A stretch of 64,000 nt of DNA from Gelidibacter mesophilus DSM 14095 (GTDB lineage Bacteria > Bacteroidota > Bacteroidia > Flavobacteriales > Flavobacteriaceae). The stretch's first letter is position 1. Every line of letters begins with the position of its first letter. Under the pieces are notes generated by a model. That model was not told where the DNA came from. It searched no databases and saw only the letters and a program-made list of their open reading frames with translations. A program made the position numbers and the translations under genes. The stretch lies in assembly GCF_000423005.1 (NCBI RefSeq), contig NZ_KE383968.1, positions 267,482-331,481 on the forward strand. Reading direction: 5' to 3'. Positions 17,118-25,315 of the stretch are shown piece after piece.

Positions 17118-17506
17118 TCATTTGAATTTGTTTCCTTTGAAATCTTGTTTATTTAAATATATTATGAAATTGGCTCTTCGTTTACTTAATTGTTCGTATT
17201 CATTTACCAGTTTCTCTAAGTTCTCTTCTTCTATATATCCATAATCAAAAACTCTATATAATTGAGATCTTGATTTTCCTGCTGATCCTTTGGCAATGGT
17301 TAGAAATTGTCTAAATTCAATAGTCCCATCACGCTCAAAACCCTCAGCAATAGTGTCCATTACTGAACCTGAAGACCCTTTGATTTGATCTCTCAGTCTA
17401 AAATCATTCTTTTATTCAGATTTTAAAACAATTTCTTTTATCTCGTTTGAAAGTCTTCGAGCTTCCTGCCATATTCTAAATCTTCAAATTTCTTAACCGT
17501 TGCCAT
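17118..17506 (-). pseudogene. Broken four-helix-bundle (23S rRNA IVP-like) gene between sufC and sufD
   Basis: The intact 3' part (from 17360) reads [19 protein letters not shown] then [17 protein letters not shown], typical of the S23/four-helix-bundle family linked to 23S rRNA intervening sequences. The expected N-terminus begins at the ATG at 17506 (MATVKKFEDLE), then loses one base in the ATATGG stretch near 17473: the frame must shift to read WQEARRLSNEIKEIVLKSE. A TAA then follows in frame near 17415 before [17 protein letters not shown] resumes. Two separate lesions make this a pseudogene. It appears to have been inserted into the suf operon and then decayed; the minus-strand direction matches the operon. 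Confidence 0.85.
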
Positions 17507-17543
17507 AACTTGAAACTTTAAACAAGAAACACTTCAAACCAAA

Positions 17544-18296
17544 CTAAGCGTTCACTTCTTCCTTAATCCAATCGTAGCCTTTTTCTTCGAGCTCATGGGC
17601 TAATTCCTTACCTCCAGATTTTACGATGCGTCCTTCAAACATCACATGGACAAAATCTGGTACAATATGATCCAACAAACGTTGGTAATGGGTAATGACA
17701 ATCACCGCATTTTCTTTACTTTTCAATTTGTTGACCCCACTGGCTACAATGCGGAGTGCATCAATATCCAATCCAGAATCAGTTTCATCTAGAATCGCCA
17801 ATTTTGGCTCCAACATGGCCAATTGAAAAATTTCATTTCGTTTCTTTTCACCACCCGAAAACCCTTCATTTAAGGATCGGGATAAGAATTTACGATCAAT
17901 TTCCAGCATCTCTGACTTCTCACGAATCATTTTCAACATCTCATTGGCAGGCATATCTTCAAGTCCTCTTGCTTTACGGGTTTCGTTGATGGCCGTTTTC
18001 ATGAAATTGGTTACAGATACGCCTGGGATCTCAGTAGGGTATTGAAACGAAAGAAAAACACCTTTATGTGCCCGATCTTCTGGTGCTAACTCGAGGATGC
18101 TTTCATTTTCAAATAAGATTTCTCCTTGAGTGACTTCATAGTCTTCCTTACCGGCAATAACAGATGCCAAAGTACTTTTACCAGAACCATTTGGTCCCAT
18201 GATGGCATGGACTTCACCAGCATTTATCTCTAAATTAATGCCTTTTAATATGGCTTTATCTTCAACACTTGCGTGTAAATCAATAATTTTTAACAT
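17544..18296 (-). CDS. sufC: Fe-S assembly ATPase SufC
   Basis: SufC is the ABC-type ATPase of the SufBCD scaffold and is soluble, not a transporter. The 250 residues show Walker A GPNGSGKST (about 34-42), Q-loop FLSFQYPTEIPGVS, the SufC-specific signature LNEGFSGGEKKRNEI and Walker B LAILDETDSGLDIDAL, followed by ITHYQRLL. It lies downstream of a small lipoprotein gene and upstream of the broken four-helix-bundle gene on the minus strand. It is full length with no defects. Confidence 0.97.
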   Translation of the reverse strand: MLKIIDLHASVEDKAILKGINLEINAGEVHAIMGPNGSGKSTLASVIAGKEDYEVTQGEILFENESILELAPEDRAHKGVFLSFQYPTEIPGVSVTNFMKTAINETRKARGLEDMPANEMLKMIREKSEMLEIDRKFLSRSLNEGFSGGEKKRNEIFQLAMLEPKLAILDETDSGLDIDALRIVASGVNKLKSKENAVIVITHYQRLLDHIVPDFVHVMFEGRIVKSGGKELAHELEEKGYDWIKEEVNA

Positions 18297-18362
18297 ATGG
18301 TTTTACTTAAAGTTAAAGTACAAATTCGAATAGTTGTCTATCAAAATTTGAATTTTATTTTT

Positions 18363-18761
18363 CTATTCTTGTGATTTTAATTTTATCATCTCACTGTCCT
18401 GTCGTTCAACTTTGGAAACAGCAATAATGTCAATGATTTCTACTCTGTTTTCCCAGCCTTCTTCATTCTCTGGTTTTTTGGTAACTTTTACTTTTAACGT
18501 CACTTTTACCTCATCGGTTGGCTGATCTTTTAAAGGCTCGGCCTGTTTAATCAATTCCTGGGCTTTTTGGTTTTCAACAACCCCAAATAGTTCACTTCGG
18601 GTTTGTAAAACACTTGCATCGTCGTAATAGATAAAATTCCCTGAGACTTCCTTCACATCCAACTGGTCTTTCTTATCCTCAACGACATCAGCAGATCTTG
18701 GATCGTTTTTACAACTTGTAAACGCCAACAAAACAACTAAAAGAAAACCTATTATTTTCAT
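18363..18761 (-). CDS. Small lipoprotein between sufB and sufC, unknown function
   Basis: The 132-residue protein has a short hydrophobic leader and a lipobox ending at Cys17 (LLAFTSCKND). The mature part is charged and Lys/Glu-rich, with EVKVTLKVKVTKKPENEEGW near the middle, and no named domain that I recognise. It sits on the minus strand between sufB and sufC, genes that are normally adjacent because their products form one complex. Like the DUF4377/META gene, it puts an envelope protein into a cytoplasmic pathway's operon. The role is unknown; the open frame, leader and spacing support a real gene. Confidence 0.78.
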   Translation of the reverse strand: MKIIGFLLVVLLAFTSCKNDPRSADVVEDKKDQLDVKEVSGNFIYYDDASVLQTRSELFGVVENQKAQELIKQAEPLKDQPTDEVKVTLKVKVTKKPENEEGWENRVEIIDIIAVSKVERQDSEMIKLKSQE

Positions 18762-18844
18762 GTATTTTGGGATGTATAAAACAGAAATCTTATGTCATTT
18801 ATTCAAACCTACACCATTTTTAAAACCTTGCAGGTTATGGATCA

Positions 18845-20299
18845 TTATCCTATGGAGCCTTCTAAACTTATCTCCAATAGTTTTTGGGCTTCTATGGCAA
18901 ATTCCATCGGCAGCTTATTCAACACCTCTTTACTAAACCCATTTACAATAAGTGCAATTGCCTTTTCAGTATCGATACCACGTTGGTTACAGTAAAAAAT
19001 CTGGTCTTCACCAATTTTACTTGTGGTGGCTTCGTGTTCTATTATTGCCGTTTTGTTTTTCACTTCAATATATGGGAAGGTGTGTGCGCCACAATCATTG
19101 CCCATCAACAAACTATCACATTCTGAGAAATTACGGGCGTTTTCTGCTCGAGGTCCTATTTGGACCAAACCTCTATAGGAGTTTTGGGATTTCCCAGCTG
19201 AGATGCCTTTTGAAATAATGGTCGATCTGGTGTTTTTACCTAAATGGATCATTTTTGTTCCGGTATCGGCCTGCTGGTGATTATTGGTCACGGCAATGGA
19301 GTAAAATTCACCTACTGAATTATCACCTTTCAAAATACAGCTCGGATATTTCCAAGTGACGGCTGAACCGGTTTCTACTTGCGTCCAGGAGATTTTGGCA
19401 TTCTTTTCACAAATCCCTCTTTTGGTCACAAAGTTGAAAACGCCACCCTTACCTTCAGCATTTCCTGGGTACCAGTTTTGAACTGTAGAATATTTAATTT
19501 CTGCACCATCCATAGCAATCAATTCCACTACGGCCGCATGCAATTGATTCTCATCACGGCTCGGCGCAGTACAGCCTTCCAGATAACTTACGTAGCTATC
19601 CTCATCAGCAATTAAAAGCGTTCTTTCAAACTGGCCTGTTCCGCCTTGGTTGATTCGGAAATAAGTGGAGAGTTCCATTGGGCAGCGCACCCCTTTTGGA
19701 ATATAACAAAAACTCCCATCACTAAAGACTGCAGAGTTTAAGGCCGCATAGAAATTGTCTTTCTGTGGCACCACGGTTCCAATATGTTTTCTGACCAACT
19801 CAGGATGGTCTTTAATGGCATCGCTTATGGAACAGAAAATAATACCTTTTTCATTCAAGGATTTTTTAAAGGTTGTCGCTACGGAAACAGAGTCAATAAC
19901 CACATCCATGGCAACACCGGCCAAGGCCTTCTGCTCATCCATGGAAATTCCCAATTTCTTGAAGGTGGCCAATAATTCCGGATCTACCTCATCCAAACTA
20001 TTTAATTTGGGTTTCGTATTAGGTGCCGAATAATAGGAAATAGCCTGAAAGTCAGGTTTTTCATAATGGACATTGGCCCATTCTGGTTCGATCATCTTCT
20101 CCCATGCCCTGAAAGATTCCAATCGCCATTCCGTCATCCATTCTGGCTCTTCCTTCTTTAAAGAAATTGCACGAACAACATCTTCATTCAAACCAGGAGG
20201 AAACGTATCTGATTCAATATCTGTGAAAAAACCATATTCGTATTCCTTGGTTTTTAATTCCTCTCTTAAATCGTCTTCTGTGTATTTCGTCATTATCAT
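18845..20299 (-). CDS. sufB: Fe-S assembly scaffold subunit SufB
   Basis: SufB is the scaffold subunit that holds the nascent cluster in the SufBCD complex. The 484-residue length is usual. Family segments are visible: [57 protein letters not shown], and near the C-terminus [20 protein letters not shown] with the conserved Cys residues, followed by [17 protein letters not shown]. It is read on the minus strand 47 bases after sufA. Its 3' flank contains a short AACCTTGCAGGTT palindrome near 18826, related to one found after sodA. Confidence 0.97.
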   Translation of the reverse strand: MIMTKYTEDDLREELKTKEYEYGFFTDIESDTFPPGLNEDVVRAISLKKEEPEWMTEWRLESFRAWEKMIEPEWANVHYEKPDFQAISYYSAPNTKPKLNSLDEVDPELLATFKKLGISMDEQKALAGVAMDVVIDSVSVATTFKKSLNEKGIIFCSISDAIKDHPELVRKHIGTVVPQKDNFYAALNSAVFSDGSFCYIPKGVRCPMELSTYFRINQGGTGQFERTLLIADEDSYVSYLEGCTAPSRDENQLHAAVVELIAMDGAEIKYSTVQNWYPGNAEGKGGVFNFVTKRGICEKNAKISWTQVETGSAVTWKYPSCILKGDNSVGEFYSIAVTNNHQQADTGTKMIHLGKNTRSTIISKGISAGKSQNSYRGLVQIGPRAENARNFSECDSLLMGNDCGAHTFPYIEVKNKTAIIEHEATTSKIGEDQIFYCNQRGIDTEKAIALIVNGFSKEVLNKLPMEFAIEAQKLLEISLEGSIG

Positions 20300-20316
20300 T
20301 TACATTATATGTTCAA

Positions 20317-20345
20317 CTCCTTCCATTGGGGAAGGTTGGGATGGG
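20317..20345. repeat. Short CTCCTTCC/GGGGAAGG interspersed repeat
   Basis: CTCCTTCCATTGGGGAAGG then TTGGGATGGG fills most of the sufB-sufA gap. From memory, sequences of this form (small GC-rich imperfect hairpins) are scattered in many Bacteroidota genomes. Only one copy is in this window, so the call is weak. Confidence 0.35.
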
Positions 20346-20346
20346 A

Positions 20347-20676
20347 TTATAGGGAAAAGGATTCCCCACATCCACATGTGCGATTCGCGTTTGGATTATT
20401 AAACACAAAACCAGCACCATTCAAACCTCCTGAATATTCAAGGGTTGTACCAATGAGGTATAAAAAACTTTTCTTATCAATAATAATTCTGACACCATTA
20501 TCTTCAAAAACCTTATCCTCGTCTTCTTGTGATTTATCAAATTTTAAATCATATGATAAACCCGAACAACCGCCACTTTTTACACCAACGCGTACAAAGT
20601 CGGTTGCACAGTCAAAGCCATCTTCACCCATGAGTTCAATGACCTTTTTTTTAGCTGTTTCAGATACTTTTATCAT
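20347..20676 (-). CDS. sufA: A-type Fe-S carrier (HesB/IscA family, SufA-like)
   Basis: The 109-residue A-type carrier accepts clusters from the SufBCD scaffold and hands them to apoproteins. The three conserved cysteines are present: one in VKSGGCSGLSYDLKF and two in the C-terminal RTCGCGESFSL (CGCG). It is the first gene of the minus-strand suf cluster, 47 bases before sufB. A TATCTTTG -7 box on the minus strand at 20707-20714 lies about 30 bases upstream, but no clear -33 element is seen. Divergent from thiL. Confidence 0.93.
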   Translation of the reverse strand: MIKVSETAKKKVIELMGEDGFDCATDFVRVGVKSGGCSGLSYDLKFDKSQEDEDKVFEDNGVRIIIDKKSFLYLIGTTLEYSGGLNGAGFVFNNPNANRTCGCGESFSL

Positions 20677-20851
20677 TCGTTATTAAGATTATTTCTAAAT
20701 AGAGGACAAAGATACAATATAAGAAGGGTTTTTCCATGGAACTTTATATTATATTCTTAAATGGATAGATTCGTCTTTTTAATACAAGAGCCTCCTTAAT
20801 ATTTCGAAAAAATGATTCGTGTTTTCTCAGCGATATCCCTAAATTTGCAGG

Positions 20852-21901
20852 ATGATAGAAGATAAAAATCAACCCCGCACGTCTATTAGTGAATTGGGTG
20901 AGTTTGGACTTATAGACCATTTGACCCAAAATTTTGAAATCACTCAAAAATCGACGGTCAAGGGCATCGGAGATGATGCCGCTGTTTTGGACTTTAAATC
21001 AAAACAAATCGTCATTACAACAGATCTACTTGTTGAACACGTGCATTTCGATTTGAGCTATATGCCACTCAAACACCTGGGATACAAAGCTATTATGGTC
21101 AATCTATCTGACGTTTACGCCATGAACGCCACGGCAACACAAGTCACTATTGCCATTGCAGTTTCAAATAGATTCCCTCTGGAAGCTATTGAAGAACTTT
21201 ATGTGGGATTTGAAGCTGCAGCAAAATTTTATGATATTGATATTGTAGGTGGCGATACCACCTCTTCTACCACTGGATTGATTATTTCTGTGACTGCCAT
21301 TGGAGAGGTTAACAAAAACGACGTTGTTTATAGAAGTGGCGCCAAACCAAACGACCTTTTAGTAGTTACGGGCGACTTAGGTGCTGCCTATATGGGATTT
21401 CAAGTACTACAAAGAGAAAAGGAGGTTTTTAAGGTGAATCCTAACAATCAACCTGACCTAGATCCGTATTCCTATATTGTGGAAAGGCAGCTCAAACCTG
21501 AAGCACGAAAGGATATTGTGAAGTTGCTGAAAGATTTAAAAGTAAAGCCCACGTCAATGATTGATATTAGCGATGGTTTATCTTCAGAGATTATTCATTT
21601 GTGCAAGCAAAGCGCTGTTGGAGCGGAATTATACGAAGATAAAATCCCGTTGGATCCACAGGTCATTTCGACATGCGAGGAATTTAATCTTGATAGCACG
21701 ACCATTGCCTTGAATGGTGGAGAAGATTATGAATTATTAATGACCATATCACAAGAAGATTTCCCTAAAATTAAGGGCAATCCAAATTTAACGGTCATTG
21801 GATATATCACAGATAAGGAAAAAGGCATGCATTTGGTAACACGCGGAGAAACTTTGGTTCCATTAATTGCTAAAGGCTGGAATTCATTTAAAGACCAATA
21901 A
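20852..21901 (+). CDS. thiL: Thiamine-monophosphate kinase ThiL
   Basis: ThiL phosphorylates thiamine monophosphate to the active cofactor thiamine diphosphate, using ATP. The 349-residue protein has the AIR-synthase-like fold motifs: GIGDDAAVLD (about 41-50), LGYKAIMVNLSDVYAMNA, VGGDTTSS, and SMIDISDGLSSEI. The N-terminus EDKNQPRTSISELGEFGLIDHL looks complete. A TAAATTTG -7 box lies at 20840-20847, only four bases before the ATG, so the message is probably leaderless. No TPP riboswitch fits in the short space. It stands alone on its strand. Confidence 0.95.
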   Translation: MIEDKNQPRTSISELGEFGLIDHLTQNFEITQKSTVKGIGDDAAVLDFKSKQIVITTDLLVEHVHFDLSYMPLKHLGYKAIMVNLSDVYAMNATATQVTIAIAVSNRFPLEAIEELYVGFEAAAKFYDIDIVGGDTTSSTTGLIISVTAIGEVNKNDVVYRSGAKPNDLLVVTGDLGAAYMGFQVLQREKEVFKVNPNNQPDLDPYSYIVERQLKPEARKDIVKLLKDLKVKPTSMIDISDGLSSEIIHLCKQSAVGAELYEDKIPLDPQVISTCEEFNLDSTTIALNGGEDYELLMTISQEDFPKIKGNPNLTVIGYITDKEKGMHLVTRGETLVPLIAKGWNSFKDQ

Positions 21902-22066
21902 CTCTTATTAGAAATTACTGGAATTCTAATTTTACGGCCGAAAAGCTTCGATCCGTCAGCGTTTAGCACTCATCAGGAGCCAAATTCATTTTAAATGAAT
22001 AAATTTTGGCGACTATTACTTTAACCAACAAAACCTAATGCAATGCGCATTTCTGTTTCATAGAAA

Positions 22067-22306
22067 TTAATAGACATTCCGTTTTCGATTCCTTCTTTTA
22101 TTGTAAAGCTTTCTGAGCTCCTCATTGATTTCACGTCTTTTATCGGTTAAAGGAATAAGTTCTCCTTTGTCACTGGTTGTTAATTGCATACCACAACGTG
22201 AACACTTGTATTCTTTAACGAATTTTGTGATTTCCTTCTTTATAATGAAATCATGATTAAGTAATCTGCAAAATAAATTTTTCAAAATCTCAAATTTTTG
22301 GGACAC
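22067..22306 (-). CDS. Small CxxC zinc-ribbon-like protein, copy 1 of 3
   Basis: This is one of three tandem paralogues, of 79 residues, with FCRLLNHDFIIKKEITKF then EYKCSRCGMQLTTSDKGELIPLT and a basic tail (KLYNKRRNRKRN). The shared pattern is C-x4-H, about 20 residues, E-Y-x-C-x2-C, TT, G-E/N-L-T/I-L-T, E-I-N, then basic helix. The C-x4-H plus C-x2-C could bind one zinc. The first codon here is GTG at 22306; a TTG at 22285 would give a start that aligns better with the paralogue MKTIYCSVFGH. I do not recognise the family; it is vaguely like the short prophage DUF1660 proteins. Most diverged of the three. Confidence 0.65.
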   Translation of the reverse strand: MSQKFEILKNLFCRLLNHDFIIKKEITKFVKEYKCSRCGMQLTTSDKGELIPLTDKRREINEELRKLYNKRRNRKRNVY

Positions 22307-22553
22307 CCACCATGGTAATCAAAACGAATCAGATACGAAAAGATTATATGTTAATGTTATAATAAACTCAACTGGAAGGGTAGAATTCAAAAAAATTCCA
22401 AGTCGGAAGTACAAGAACAAAGGAAGTAAAGTTTTACATTTTTAAACAGGGAAAATCTGAACACGCCATTTAGAATGGGGCGTTCATCATTTACAATAGC
22501 AATTGAATGGTGACGCTATCGCTTTATTAAGGACAACTTATCCAAAACAGTGC

Positions 22554-22787
22554 TTAATGCTCAAAAATGAGCAAGCCTTGCATTCGTTTGAAGCGTCGTT
22601 TTTTATGGATGCGTTCAAGAATTGAATTGATCTCCTTAAACTTGGGTGTTAACGGCGTTAATTCTCCGTTCCCATTTGTGGTCATTTCAGCATGGCAATG
22701 CGTACATTCATACTCATTGACATGAAAGGTTATTTTTTTGGAAACAACATAGTTATGTCCAAAAACGGAACAATAAATTGTTTTCAC
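22554..22787 (-). CDS. Small CxxC zinc-ribbon-like protein, copy 2 of 3
   Basis: The 77-residue paralogue reads MKTIYCSVFGHNYVVSKK, then EYECTHCHAEMTTNGNGEL and LTPKFKEINSILERIHKKRR. It keeps C-x4-H and C-x2-C and is closest to copy 3. The ATG start directly precedes the C-x4-H motif. The basic C-terminus with KKRRFKR suggests a possible nucleic-acid contact, but that is inference. It lies on the minus strand between copies 1 and 3; 247 bases separate it from copy 1, including an orphan plus-strand frame remnant. Confidence 0.7.
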   Translation of the reverse strand: MKTIYCSVFGHNYVVSKKITFHVNEYECTHCHAEMTTNGNGELTPLTPKFKEINSILERIHKKRRFKRMQGLLIFEH

Positions 22788-22863
22788 GTGGCTACAAGTT
22801 TTAATTATTATTTTAGAGGATCTCTAAATATATAAAAATCAAACTATAAGCCCATTTTGAGGT

Positions 22864-23127
22864 TCAACATATCGATGAACTGAGCGATTTCTCCTGCGAA
22901 CGAACAGACCTTCTCATGTACATCTCTTCCAAAATAGAATTGATCTCTTGGAACTTGGGAGTAAGCTCTGTTAAATTCCCATTACTATTAGTTGTTAATT
23001 GTTTTTTGCAACACTTACACGTGTATTCTTTGACGTGAAAAGTTACTTTCTTGGAAACTTCATAGCGGTGACCAAAAATGCTACAATAAAGCTTCAATGG
23101 GGCTGGGGCACTAGTGTTTTTTTTCAT
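22864..23127 (-). CDS. Small CxxC zinc-ribbon-like protein, copy 3 of 3
   Basis: The 87-residue paralogue has MKKNTSAPAPLKLYCSIFGH, then YEVSKKVTFHVKEYTCKCCKKQLTTNSNGNL, then LTPKFQEINSILEEMYMRR. It matches copy 2 at most positions through the middle, including VSKK-T-HV-EY-C--C and the EINSILE segment. It is the upstream member of the tandem array on the minus strand. No leader or membrane segment is seen. Function is unknown; the strict retention of the four metal-ligand-like positions in all three copies argues that all are real genes. Confidence 0.72.
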   Translation of the reverse strand: MKKNTSAPAPLKLYCSIFGHRYEVSKKVTFHVKEYTCKCCKKQLTTNSNGNLTELTPKFQEINSILEEMYMRRSVRSQEKSLSSSIC

Positions 23128-23188
23128 AATAATCTTAGTTAGAAAGCTCTAACTTAAAAAATTAAATTAAAATAAACGTCAAAGCACT

Positions 23189-23965
23189 TTATTTTTCGAT
23201 AAAACGTTTTAATTTGTAAGTAAATTCTCTAATATTTTCAATATAAGTCATATGTCCCCCTTCAAAGTCAACTGAATCAATTCCCAAAGCATCGAATTTC
23301 GATTTTAAGATAACATATTCCAAAACAGGATCATTCCGACCCAAAAGGACCATTTTATGAGCGTCCAATTGTTCGAGCACATGACTTCTATCTTTTCTGA
23401 TTTTCATCCCTTCCAAGGCTGCAATTATTCCTTGTAGTGATAAGGACATCGCTTCCAACTTAATCAATTCAATTTCCTCGGCAAATTGCGATACCTTTTC
23501 AGGACCAAATAAATTGGCAATGGCCATCGTGATAAAACTTTGGGGGTTATATTTCACTGCTTTAATTGCACGATCTCTGTTGCTTTGACGCTCAGGACTA
23601 TCTGCAAATGGGGTAGAATTCAATAAACAAAGCCCTTTTATGCGTTGTGGAAAAGATTCAGCAAGCGCCAATGCCACATAGCCACCCATAGAATGTCCTA
23701 TGATAAAGAATTTTTCAACTTTCAAATAATCCAAAACAAACGCTACGGCTTCAGCCATCAGCTCCATAGTATGGATATACCCTAGACAGCCTGTTTGCCC
23801 GTGTCCTAGAAGGTCAATAGCAATTATATTGTGCTGTGATTCAATTTCCGGAATCAAATGCTTCCACATTGAAGAGGTTTCCAAAAATCCGTGAAGCAAA
23901 ACCACAGCCCCTCCTTCTCCTTGATTTGTATAAAAAATTGGGATGTCTTTGTATTCTAAAATCAT
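23189..23965 (-). CDS. Alpha/beta-fold hydrolase
   Basis: The 258-residue serine hydrolase has the oxyanion-hole motif VVLLHGFLETSSMW, the nucleophile elbow FIIGHSMGGYVALALAE (Ser near 95), an acid in LGRNDPVLE and the catalytic His in GGHMTYIEN. The cap region is helical. No signal peptide; cytoplasmic. It could be an esterase or a MhpC/MenH-like C-C bond hydrolase; substrate cannot be inferred and no pathway genes are adjacent. On the minus strand a TATCTTTG -7 box sits at 23983-23990. It is divergent from the brnQ-type gene. Confidence 0.9.
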   Translation of the reverse strand: MILEYKDIPIFYTNQGEGGAVVLLHGFLETSSMWKHLIPEIESQHNIIAIDLLGHGQTGCLGYIHTMELMAEAVAFVLDYLKVEKFFIIGHSMGGYVALALAESFPQRIKGLCLLNSTPFADSPERQSNRDRAIKAVKYNPQSFITMAIANLFGPEKVSQFAEEIELIKLEAMSLSLQGIIAALEGMKIRKDRSHVLEQLDAHKMVLLGRNDPVLEYVILKSKFDALGIDSVDFEGGHMTYIENIREFTYKLKRFIEK

Positions 23966-24031
23966 TTTTAAGCTATATTCGGCAAAGATATAAAGAGTTT
24001 CACGCTTGACTGCATTGTCATCAATATCCAG

Positions 24032-25315
24032 ATGAATAAATCAAAAGATATACTCGTTACAGGGTTCGCTTTATTTTCCATGTTTTTTGGTGCGGGCAAT
24101 TTAATCCTGCCGCCCTATTTAGGGTTCTATGCAGGACCTGATTGGTTTTTAGTGACCCTTGGATTTGTAATTACCGCAGTGGCGATTCCGATATTTGGCA
24201 TTATGGCCCATGCCAAATTGCAAGGCACGATGTACGATTTCGGAAAAAAAATATCACCACTTTTCAGTAGCATCTTTTGCGTACTGGTTTATGGTATTTG
24301 TGTCGTGCTTCCGTCTCCTCGCACGTCTTCAGTAACTCACGAGATGGCTATTTCGCCCTTTTTTAACAGTAGCAGTTTGCTCACCAGCACCTTCTATTTC
24401 ATATTGGTATTTATTTTTGCAATGAACCGATCCAAAGTTTTGGACCTGCTGGGCAAATACTTAACCCCTATTATCATCTTCATTCTATTGGCCATCATCG
24501 GCATTGCCATATTTTATTCACCAGACGCGATTCAGCCTTCAAAATTCGAAAACCCCTTGGTGGAGGGTATTATGGAAGGTTATCAAACTTTTGATGCTTT
24601 GGCCGCTTTGGTCGTTGGTGCGGTGTTGATTATCTCTATAAATCTAAATTATTCTGGCTCTCCAACTGAAAAAAAACGACTCATTTTCAAGTCGGGGTTA
24701 TTGGCCGGCTTTGGCTTGTTCATTATCTATACCGGATTGATTCTGGCAGGATCCTTTCACAATTCTGAATTCGCTTTTGGCATTACCAGACCGGAATTAC
24801 TCTTAGGCCTGGGCAACAAAACATTAGGAAGTGCTGGCGCAATTTTATTGAGTGTTCTAATTGCGTTGGCCTGTTTTACCACTGCCGTAGGAATTGTTAT
24901 GGGTACGGCAGATTATTTTAAAGGCGTTTTTAATAATTCAAAAATTGCCTATACCATTACCGCAATTATCGGGAGTTTATTGGGAATCGTAATGGGTCAA
25001 TTTGACGTTGGCTATATCATTGATGTGGCCATTCCTGCACTCATGTTTATCTACCCGATCACCATCATTTTGATTTTACTAAATGTCATTCCGGAACAAT
25101 GGGCGTCACCTACAATTTTTAGAGGCGTAGTAATTACTGCCTTTATTTTCAGTATTCCGGACTTCTTAAAAATATTAATGCCTTCTGAAAGTATTAACGC
25201 TTTAATCGAGGTCATCCCCTTGGGAAAATTCAATTTGGGATGGCTGATTCCTTCTCTTCTGATGTTTTTAGTTTTGAATGTATATAGGCATTTCAATCCT
25301 TCAAACGTTTCATAA
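24032..25315 (+). CDS. brnQ: Branched-chain amino acid carrier BrnQ
   Basis: BrnQ is a cation-coupled importer of leucine, isoleucine and valine in the inner membrane. The 427-residue protein starts with the family hallmark DILVTGFALFSMFFGAGNLILPP, has about 12 hydrophobic helices, and includes PSPRTSSVTHEMAI, a conserved BrnQ loop. The last 23 bases overlap the 3' end of the convergent ACT-domain gene. Its neighbours on the far side make aspartate-family precursors, so an amino-acid theme is plausible, but no operon links them. Confidence 0.94.
   Translation: MNKSKDILVTGFALFSMFFGAGNLILPPYLGFYAGPDWFLVTLGFVITAVAIPIFGIMAHAKLQGTMYDFGKKISPLFSSIFCVLVYGICVVLPSPRTSSVTHEMAISPFFNSSSLLTSTFYFILVFIFAMNRSKVLDLLGKYLTPIIIFILLAIIGIAIFYSPDAIQPSKFENPLVEGIMEGYQTFDALAALVVGAVLIISINLNYSGSPTEKKRLIFKSGLLAGFGLFIIYTGLILAGSFHNSEFAFGITRPELLLGLGNKTLGSAGAILLSVLIALACFTTAVGIVMGTADYFKGVFNNSKIAYTITAIIGSLLGIVMGQFDVGYIIDVAIPALMFIYPITIILILLNVIPEQWASPTIFRGVVITAFIFSIPDFLKILMPSESINALIEVIPLGKFNLGWLIPSLLMFLVLNVYRHFNPSNVS

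Noticed and set aside
18826-18838. AACCTTGCAGGTT palindrome after sufB as a terminator
   Set aside because: The stem has only five pairs and no T-run on the sufB strand; it is noted only as a relative of the element near 58628.
20677-20851. Possible TPP riboswitch before thiL
   Set aside because: The gap is short, a -7 box lies at the start codon, and none of the conserved THI-element segments is visible.
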